NCBI GenBank assembly: GCA_910583835.1 | Contig: CAJTYM010000048.1 | Coordinates: 1-30,216, forward strand | DNA from: an uncultured Lachnospiraceae bacterium | GTDB taxonomy: Bacteria; Bacillota; Clostridia; Lachnospirales; Lachnospiraceae | DNA length: 30,216 nucleotides | Direction of reading: 5' to 3' | Shown: positions 23,820-30,216 of the stretch, in pieces | How the letters are laid out: every line of letters starts with the position of its first letter | Position numbering within the stretch: position 1 is the first letter of the stretch | The notes under the pieces: model-generated | Told to the model about the DNA's origin: nothing | Seen by the model: the letters and a program-made list of their open reading frames with translations, nothing else | The model's database searches: none | Translations under genes and position numbers: made by a program

Positions 23820-25565
23820 TTAATCCTCCTCATATTTCATAAACTTTACTTTCAGCAGATTATCTGCTTCTATATCATAGTAATACCCATCGCCTTTCTC
23901 ACATGGAGCATAATCTTCTTTTAAGGCTTTGACGTCCATGTTGCCGAATACTGTCTTCTGTCCGCGTTCGCCCGCAAATTCGGCAATGTTGTCAAGCAAA
24001 AACACCGTCCCGGCAACACTGTTGAATACTGTGTTCGTCTCCATTTCACTAATTTTCTGGACATCAGAGAAAATAAAAACATACCCTTTATCTTCTGCGA
24101 CTGCAGACAGTCTTGGCAGCAATTTTTCAATAAAATGCTTGTTTTCATTCGTATTTAAATAGACTAATTTACTCTGAATTACGAAAACGGTAAACGGCGT
24201 ATCCTCATATTCGTTCTTGCCCACAATACGCCTTACATCCATTTCTGGTATGTTGAACATGCCGCCGATTAAGCCTTTCGGCAAATCAAGGTAGCTGTCA
24301 TTGAGATAAAGGTAAAACCGCTGCAGCGGCGAGAGTTTTTTGGACTTTGTTTCTTCCGGCTTCGGACCTGCAGCTGCCAGCTTGATGGTTTCCTGATTAA
24401 AACCGTTGAAATACACGCTGTCGGTTTTATGCTGATATTTATGGTAAATATCCTGCAGTTGATTGCGCCCATCATCCAAAAATACAATGCGGGCATCCGG
24501 CTTCTGACGGACAATGCCAGCTAACAGCAATTGAAGCAGATTCGTCTTGCCAAATTCTTTTTTGCCATATATCGACAGCACATGCGACTGTTCCAGGTCA
24601 ACAGTCACCGGAAAAAAATCAACATAGTCCAAGGCAACGCTTACCGGAAATTTTAACTCTTTCTCGCTGTTTGGGGGCTGCTGTTTTATTTTCTCAAAAG
24701 CAGCAAAAGTCAGTTCTTCCGGGAACATCTGATATTTTTTCACACACCTCCCAAAACTGCCGTCCTGATAGTTAAATTTCTGCATTATCTTCTTCACAAA
24801 ACTTTTTTCCGTGTCCGCACGCCCACCTTCTTTCACCGAATACGGCAACGTACACTGAACCTCGTATGGCAGATTCATGCGGAATGTGCCCGTGACGCCG
24901 TCCGGCCTGACGGTTACATTGGCAAATCCATGTCCCGGATTATTGCCAATCTGCCCTGCTTTGCCTGTAAAAATTTCCGCATATTTATCCGGCGGCATTT
25001 CAAAGGCTATCTTCTGCTTAAAACTGCCAAGATAAGAATTCAGCCCTTTCGTCTCAGTCGCCGTCACGACAATGGTAATGCCTTTGGAAAGCCCATCACG
25101 GCAAAGTTTGGCCAACTTTTCCTGATACGATGAATATCTCGGCTCGTCCATAAAAGCGTTAAGATTGTCAATGATGAAGGTTGTATGTATGGGCTGTTTT
25201 TCAGCGTCACGGTAATTTTTGCCCTTAAGTTCTTTGACATTATCTTTCCATATGTTGTCCATAATCTTGAACACACGTTTTACATACTCTTCGTTGGCAT
25301 TATCAAAATATGCCGACACCAGCGGAAATTCCTGGTATACAGACAACGCCCCGCCAAAATCAAGGATGAACACCTGCTCCTGCCTGTCGTTATATTGTTT
25401 ATGCAGGATATTCACAAGCGTTTTAACCAACGTTGTTTTACCGCTCATAGAGGAACCAAACAATATAAGGTTTGAATCCAGTAAATCAACCTCAAACGGC
25501 GGCTGCATCTGAATAATGGGAATGTCAAATCTGCCCAGTGTACACAACATTTTATTCATACTCAT
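23820..25565 (-). CDS. EssC C-terminal half as a separate protein (ATPase modules D2 and D3)
   Basis: Starting at ATG 25565 the protein has 581 residues and two FtsK/SpoIIIE-type modules. The first has P-loop GSSMSGKTT (about 37-45) and a Walker B region TTFIIDNLNAF that lacks the usual glutamate. The second has P-loop GKKEFGKTN (about 334-342) with FLDDGRNQL after it. In typical EssC these modules are the end of one chain. Here the upstream gene stops at 25567 and this one begins at TGATATG, with GGAGG 10 bases upstream of the ATG. An in-frame ATG at 25592 would give a 26-base overlap but has no ribosome site that I can see. The protein probably docks on the D1-bearing subunit at the membrane, as EccCb does on EccCa in mycobacteria. 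Confidence 0.88.
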   Translation of the reverse strand: MSMNKMLCTLGRFDIPIIQMQPPFEVDLLDSNLILFGSSMSGKTTLVKTLVNILHKQYNDRQEQVFILDFGGALSVYQEFPLVSAYFDNANEEYVKRVFKIMDNIWKDNVKELKGKNYRDAEKQPIHTTFIIDNLNAFMDEPRYSSYQEKLAKLCRDGLSKGITIVVTATETKGLNSYLGSFKQKIAFEMPPDKYAEIFTGKAGQIGNNPGHGFANVTVRPDGVTGTFRMNLPYEVQCTLPYSVKEGGRADTEKSFVKKIMQKFNYQDGSFGRCVKKYQMFPEELTFAAFEKIKQQPPNSEKELKFPVSVALDYVDFFPVTVDLEQSHVLSIYGKKEFGKTNLLQLLLAGIVRQKPDARIVFLDDGRNQLQDIYHKYQHKTDSVYFNGFNQETIKLAAAGPKPEETKSKKLSPLQRFYLYLNDSYLDLPKGLIGGMFNIPEMDVRRIVGKNEYEDTPFTVFVIQSKLVYLNTNENKHFIEKLLPRLSAVAEDKGYVFIFSDVQKISEMETNTVFNSVAGTVFLLDNIAEFAGERGQKTVFGNMDVKALKEDYAPCEKGDGYYYDIEADNLLKVKFMKYEED

Positions 25566-25566
25566 A

Positions 25567-28500
25567 TCACGCAGACCTCCATTCTGTTTCATCGAATATT
25601 TCCACAGGAAGCGGCGGTTGGAAAATTGGTTTGGGTCTTTCCATATCCCTGCTCATCTCGACAATTGTCTTTGTAATATAGGCTAGCTGCGTATCATGTT
25701 CGCTGACATTGGCATTCTTCTTCCGCTCTTTCTCATTGTCCTTTTTGGAAGAGTAAAAGTCAGGATTGAATTTACCTGAATTCGTTACCTCGGTCACCAA
25801 CACTGGCGCTTCGATATCCATATTTTTGTTGGCGCCCGTGTATGCCGACTGGAAGTATTCAAAACGTGAGCCCGTTCCCACGAGCAAGTAAGCGCGTCCA
25901 TTCAATGGCATGGTCGGAGCCGCGGCTGCCGGGCTGTCAATCATCTCCTTCGACGCCTGTTTGGTGGCAACTTTTAAGCAGATTCTCGCTTTTGAGTTCA
26001 CACGGATATCGTCTGTAATCGCGCCCTCAATATTCTGCGAGACTAAGATGATATGGAAGCCAAGCGTCCTGCCCACACGGGCAATGGTTGTAATCTCGGC
26101 AATAAAATCTATATCGCTGCTCTCACTGGAGAATCTTTTGAGTTCGGTAAATTCATCGACAACCAGGACAAGGTGGGAGAGCGGGCATAAATCCTCCAAA
26201 TTCTTCTCTAATGCATCCTTCTGCTTATCATTGAGCTTCTTCTTGAGTTTCTCAATCTCATCCTGATTTTCTTCTGGATTCTGTATCCCCTTTATTTCTT
26301 TTATCACGCGCAGCGCACGGATATAGGAATCGACATTGTCAACTCCTAGACTTGTAAGCAATAGCTTGCGGCGTTTTATCTCCGCATTTAACGACTGCAG
26401 GAAACGTTTAAGCATATATGCTGCAGAAGTTCCCTCATCCTCACCGGCTGTATCGGTAACGGCACCGACACAATGGGGCAAATCGCCCAGACGGTCAGAA
26501 AATCCGCCGCCTTTCATGTCAACAAGCATCAGATTCAAGTCCATCGGCGAAAACTTCATGCATAAGCCAATCAGATAGGTGATAATTGTCTCCGATTTAC
26601 CAGAACCGGTCGTGCCTGCCACCAGCATGTGCGGTCCATCCGCTTTTTCATATAAATCCAGGTACATAGCGCCATGTTCATTTGCCCCAATCGGTACGCA
26701 AAGGTTGCGGGTAATATCATTCTTCTGTACATTCTCCCAGCTTGCCAGCATTTTCTGCCTGGGCTCGTCTTTACGGATACTTTCCGAATTATAACCCCAA
26801 AGTTCAAAGAGCGTTACCATGGATGGTACTTTACCGTTTTCAGCAACCCGCGTATAGTAGATTGCGCTCAGCTGTTTAAAAGCCTTTGTGAAACTTTCGC
26901 CATATTTTCCTTGCTGGTCAAAAATATATTCGTTCTGAAATGTTTTGTATTCAATAAGCTTGTCCGTGTCATTGGCCTGTCCGCCCATTTGGCTGCTGCC
27001 TTCGCTTAAAACATTCAGCGTTTCACGGCTGAGGACATTGTAGCGCAGGCTGCTGAGCCTGTTCTTGGGATTATCTTTGTCAATATTGATAATGTTCCCA
27101 CAATATTTAGGCAGCTTGTCCTTGACATCCTGAATAAAGATAAAAGTCAGACCATTCTCATTTATATAAGCTTCGCCTTCTTTGGGAACCTCCGGCATAA
27201 ACTTGGAAAAACCCGTCTCTTTGATGTCGTAATCGTCAAAAACCACGCAGACAATCTGCGTTTGCTTCTGCTCAGCGCCTTTTTCATCGTCATTATCTGT
27301 TTTATTCTTGCTGCGCTCATTCATAATGCTAAGCAATTGCCCAAACACAATGCCAGAACTTTCTTTGTTGAAAACAAATTGGGACACGCCGTCAAACAAT
27401 TCGTTGGTGTGCGGCAGATATTTATAATTTTCCAGCCGCAAGATATCTTCTTCATAATGAGCATCAAAGAAAAATACAAACTGCAAATCCTCCGGCGAAT
27501 GATAGTAAGCAAGTTCAAATACAATATGCTGCACAAAATTCCGGGAGGTATGGGCGTCATTTGAAATCACGCCCAAAGCTCCGCTGGATTTCAGGTCTAC
27601 AAGCAGCGGCGGCTTGCTCCCATCATCGCTGCGCAGATAGTTAAAGCCGATAATCTCCTTGTTATCCACAAGGTCAATGCCTTTATTGGCAAACACATAA
27701 GGCAGGTCCGTAAGAAGGAATTTGTTCTTATCTTCACTAGCCAATTCATCGGGCGTCAATTTCTTACGGCGTTTATCCTCCTTCTTGCCCGGCACAAAAA
27801 TCTTAATTCTGTCACCTATTTTCTTATAATAAACATCATAAGATATCGTATCCTTTTTCTCAGATTTAATCTCAAACAACGGCTTCACTTCATCCGAAGT
27901 GCCAAGGGAAATTCGCATGAAATCGTTGTCATTCTGTGAGCGGGAAAAGATTGCGCCATTGATATCGGCAGTATTGGCAAATAATGTGCCCATATCAGGA
28001 TAGGTGCTGTTCAGGTATTTGATATCGCTCTGCTGCCATTCTTTGATGGTAGCAATTTTTCTGGCAATATAATTCTCGTAATTTTCCTTCCACTCCTCAA
28101 CATTTACTTTATATTCACGTTTCTGCTTGCGAAAGTTATAAAACGAGGTAACAAAGGCAACAACCGCCATTGCCCCTGACATCATCATCATCGTGTCGCC
28201 CATGCCTCCCGCACTGCCGGAAAATCGCTGTATAAGAAACCGCGCGGCTATCATGCCGCCTGCAGACAATACGGTGGGAATAATCACGTCCATCAATGTC
28301 TGTTTATTTTTCTGCGGTATTTCGCCAGGCGGCAAGATGTCAATGACGGACGACTCAATGACATTTAAGCGGCGTGTACTTATATTATATTCGAGATTGT
28401 CGTTGTTTTTTAAAATGTAGCTGTTTTCCGTCCTGGTGAACAGGATTTGCGGCTCCACCTCTGTCTTATCTGAAAACAAGAGCGTACTGGAAGTTACAAA

Positions 28501-28821
28501 GCCCAGTTCATCCAGTCTTTTATCATATATATTCAGATTATTATCTTTGCCGTTTTCATCCTTAACGGTACATATCTCCGTAAAGTCAATTACATTGAAA
28601 TCGCCCTTGGCATTGTAGAGAACCTGCAGCTCTTTCCTTGTCTTCAGATATCTTTCCAGCAAGGCAAAATGTTTTTCAAATTTCGCGGATTTTTTCAACC
28701 CATAATAGATTGCTTCTATCAGCGCCCGGAGTGTGATATCCTTGATAATAAGAAAAGAAACCTCGTCGGAGAGTTCCGCACTCTGAAACCTTGCCGAAAT
28801 CATAATCTCGTTATTTTTCAT
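25567..28821 (-). CDS. essC: EssC-like type VII secretion ATPase, membrane half (D0 and D1)
   Basis: A 1084-residue motor subunit. Residues 1-120 are a compact domain with a ubiquitin-like pattern (DITLRALIEAI near 28-38, KRLDELGFVTSSTLLF near 101-116), suggesting a fused EsaB/YukD-like domain where EssC usually has FHA domains. The typical EssC linker YNISTRR..V..ILPPGEIP (145-170) is present. Two spans follow (about 177-198 and 211-229). A degenerate D0 module (around 400-570) is followed by the D1 FtsK/SpoIIIE module with P-loop AGTTGSGKSE (735-744) and Walker B LVLVVDEFTEL (884-894), separated by a charged coiled-coil insert (about 845-875). A basic, lysine-rich tail ends the chain. It overlaps the upstream gene by ATGA. 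This is the energy source of the secretion system. Confidence 0.93.
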   Translation of the reverse strand: MKNNEIMISARFQSAELSDEVSFLIIKDITLRALIEAIYYGLKKSAKFEKHFALLERYLKTRKELQVLYNAKGDFNVIDFTEICTVKDENGKDNNLNIYDKRLDELGFVTSSTLLFSDKTEVEPQILFTRTENSYILKNNDNLEYNISTRRLNVIESSVIDILPPGEIPQKNKQTLMDVIIPTVLSAGGMIAARFLIQRFSGSAGGMGDTMMMMSGAMAVVAFVTSFYNFRKQKREYKVNVEEWKENYENYIARKIATIKEWQQSDIKYLNSTYPDMGTLFANTADINGAIFSRSQNDNDFMRISLGTSDEVKPLFEIKSEKKDTISYDVYYKKIGDRIKIFVPGKKEDKRRKKLTPDELASEDKNKFLLTDLPYVFANKGIDLVDNKEIIGFNYLRSDDGSKPPLLVDLKSSGALGVISNDAHTSRNFVQHIVFELAYYHSPEDLQFVFFFDAHYEEDILRLENYKYLPHTNELFDGVSQFVFNKESSGIVFGQLLSIMNERSKNKTDNDDEKGAEQKQTQIVCVVFDDYDIKETGFSKFMPEVPKEGEAYINENGLTFIFIQDVKDKLPKYCGNIINIDKDNPKNRLSSLRYNVLSRETLNVLSEGSSQMGGQANDTDKLIEYKTFQNEYIFDQQGKYGESFTKAFKQLSAIYYTRVAENGKVPSMVTLFELWGYNSESIRKDEPRQKMLASWENVQKNDITRNLCVPIGANEHGAMYLDLYEKADGPHMLVAGTTGSGKSETIITYLIGLCMKFSPMDLNLMLVDMKGGGFSDRLGDLPHCVGAVTDTAGEDEGTSAAYMLKRFLQSLNAEIKRRKLLLTSLGVDNVDSYIRALRVIKEIKGIQNPEENQDEIEKLKKKLNDKQKDALEKNLEDLCPLSHLVLVVDEFTELKRFSSESSDIDFIAEITTIARVGRTLGFHIILVSQNIEGAITDDIRVNSKARICLKVATKQASKEMIDSPAAAAPTMPLNGRAYLLVGTGSRFEYFQSAYTGANKNMDIEAPVLVTEVTNSGKFNPDFYSSKKDNEKERKKNANVSEHDTQLAYITKTIVEMSRDMERPKPIFQPPLPVEIFDETEWRSA

Positions 28822-30149
28822 GCAAAGCCCTCCCTTTCGGTTCCATACTCATTCTGTAACGATAAACGTATTTTCAGCAGCTCCTCTGCACAGTCTCCAG
28901 GAGAGTTAACGGTAGGGATTACCGGCAAATTACTGGCTTTGCTTTGAATTTTTTCAAAAGGCTTTACCGATAAAACAGCAATTGACGGATATTCAATTTT
29001 AGGCATGTTATCAACAGAAAGCTTCCCTTGATACGGTTTGGGCACCACCGGCTTCGCAACTGCCGGAACCGTAGGTTTTGGCAATTCAGGTACAGTAAAT
29101 AAAAGCTTCGGACCCATCGCCGGCTTCACAATTGTCTGAACTGTTGGTTCGGAAATTTCCGGCGCAGTAAATACAGAAACGCCTGATTGGGGGATGCCAA
29201 CCATCGGCAGTTCAGACAATGTATACTCTGTTGCCGTAAATTCTTTTGCCGGAACTTCCGCCTTGGAAACCGTTGGCAATTCTATTTGTTGAATATCAGG
29301 TTTGCCAAACGAAACGCTGATATTCGGCATATCAAAAGCTTCAGGCAGTTCTGCCTTTATTTCGCCTATTGGGCTGAATGAAATATCCATCTGTTGCGAG
29401 ACAGCTATCTTCGGCAAAACAGGAACTTCCAGTTCCGGCAATACTCTTATGTCTGCTTTCGGAATATCCACTTCTAGCTTCGGCAGAACCGGTACATCAT
29501 ATGCTGGCGCTGCAAAATCGGGGACTTCCAGTACCGGCATAACCAGCTGTGGATTGTTCGCCGAAATGGCTGAACTGTCAATCGTAATCGGCGTATAACT
29601 TAATTCTGCCATATTCTGCGGTCTTACCGCCAACGGAAGATTGGGACTTGTCCGCTCCGATATGTGAAAACGATTGTCCGGAATGCTGATTTTCACGCAC
29701 TCAGGCAGAGTGGGCCGCTGCTGCTCAACCTTCGCAAATGAAGCGGCAGGAGCAGCAGCTTTGAAGGCTATCGGCAGAATAGGTTTGTCTCGCTCCAATT
29801 TTTCCATGCGTCCCACTGGTATGTTTGTTATCTTAACATGTTCTGGATGCACTGCCATGACTGGTCCGCCAAAGTCAAAGACCGTTACGTCAAGTTGCGG
29901 TTTAACAATGGGAGCCATCTGGGCAAGTACATATTCTGGCTCCACAAACTCCTCTTGGGGAATCTCGCAGATAGCCGGAATAGCTGCCAATTCCAGTTCA
30001 TATGGTGTGATGACCGTATTTTCCAGCCTTTCCATCTGCTCTACAAACTTAACCCGCTCATTATAAATGGCAAGCTCGCGTTCATAGCTTTCACGTTGGT
30101 TTTCTGTAAGCAGCTCCAGCTCCTCAAAAGACAATATCTTAAATGCCAT
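28818..30149 (-). CDS. proline/valine-rich repeat protein at the head of the type VII-like operon
   Basis: A 443-residue protein. Residues 1-45 form a charged helix (SFEELELLTENQRESYEREL, then ERVKFVEQMERLENT), probably a coiled coil. Residues about 60-400 are an extended run of short, irregular repeats of the form VPxLPxL (VPVLPKLEVDIP, LEVPVLPKIAV, VPELPKPTVPAVAKPVVP). A short helical end follows (DCAEELLKIRLSLQNEYG). There is no signal peptide and no membrane span. I do not recognise a family. It overlaps the ATPase gene by 4 bases (ATGA), so the two are translated together and probably act together. A scaffold or extended linker on the cytoplasmic side is one possibility. Confidence 0.82.
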   Translation of the reverse strand: MAFKILSFEELELLTENQRESYERELAIYNERVKFVEQMERLENTVITPYELELAAIPAICEIPQEEFVEPEYVLAQMAPIVKPQLDVTVFDFGGPVMAVHPEHVKITNIPVGRMEKLERDKPILPIAFKAAAPAASFAKVEQQRPTLPECVKISIPDNRFHISERTSPNLPLAVRPQNMAELSYTPITIDSSAISANNPQLVMPVLEVPDFAAPAYDVPVLPKLEVDIPKADIRVLPELEVPVLPKIAVSQQMDISFSPIGEIKAELPEAFDMPNISVSFGKPDIQQIELPTVSKAEVPAKEFTATEYTLSELPMVGIPQSGVSVFTAPEISEPTVQTIVKPAMGPKLLFTVPELPKPTVPAVAKPVVPKPYQGKLSVDNMPKIEYPSIAVLSVKPFEKIQSKASNLPVIPTVNSPGDCAEELLKIRLSLQNEYGTEREGFA

Positions 30150-30173
30150 GTCGCCCCCCCATCCTCGTATAAT

Positions 30174-30209
30174 AAGTTTATAGGCAAGTACAAAACAGCC
30201 TATAGACTT
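30174..30209. promoter_or_regulatory. inverted repeat upstream of the type VII-like operon
   Basis: AAGTTTATAGGC (30174-30185) and GCCTATAGACTT (30198-30209) are 12-base inverted copies with one mismatch, 12 bases apart. They lie about 25 bases upstream of the first start codon (ribosome site GGGGGG at about 30157). No T tract follows on the minus strand, so an operator is more likely than a terminator, but the upstream sequence is cut off by the window edge. Confidence 0.5.
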
Positions 30210-30216
30210 ATTTCTT

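Overview
The window looks like a chromosomal segment of a spore-forming, Gram-positive member of the Clostridia, most likely a Lachnospiraceae-type bacterium. The reasons are a SpoIIID gene with a good sigma-E-type promoter, a T-box leader, strong AGGAGG-type ribosome binding sites, some TTG starts, and lipoproteins with Gram-positive-type signals. Genus and species cannot be fixed from the sequence alone. Nearly all genes lie on the minus strand; the exception is a plus-strand island at 9.9-13.0 kb.

Region 1 (1-4.9 kb) is housekeeping. It holds guaA (GMP synthase) and a leuA whose product carries an extra C-terminal AraC-type DNA-binding domain. A long T-box leader precedes leuA and contains 36-bp tandem repeats. 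spoIIID follows, with a sigma-E-like promoter embedded in a perfect 12-bp inverted repeat.

Region 2 (4.9-13.0 kb) is a nutrient-response module. A minus-strand operon encodes a small lipoprotein, a CstA-family transporter and a lipoprotein-like alkylsulfatase of the metallo-beta-lactamase fold. It faces a plus-strand LytTR response regulator, a GHKL sensor kinase and a DUF3089 hydrolase lipoprotein. Between the two sides sits a 20-bp-period direct repeat typical of LytTR binding sites, just upstream of the -35 position of the operon promoter. The transporter operon is therefore the likely target of the two-component system, which parallels the LytTR control of CstA-family transporters known in Escherichia coli (BtsSR/btsT).

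Region 3 (13.3-30.2 kb) is one minus-strand operon encoding an unusual type VII-like secretion system. In transcription order it encodes: a proline/valine-rich repeat protein; an EssC-like membrane ATPase carrying the degenerate D0 and the D1 ATPase module; a separate protein with the D2 and D3 ATPase modules; a WXG100 protein; a 50-residue helical protein; a putative effector with a WXG/LXG-like helical head and a hydrophobic core; a decayed short reading frame; a transmembrane Ser/Thr kinase with all catalytic motifs; a two-span membrane protein; and a roughly 2120-residue Ig-like surface protein with a C-terminal membrane anchor. Standard EsaA, EssA and EssB homologues are not recognisable. 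The kinase has the layout of EssB (kinase fold, one membrane span, extracytoplasmic helical domain) but, unlike the pseudokinase EssB, it looks catalytically intact. This locus is the most likely undescribed system in the window.
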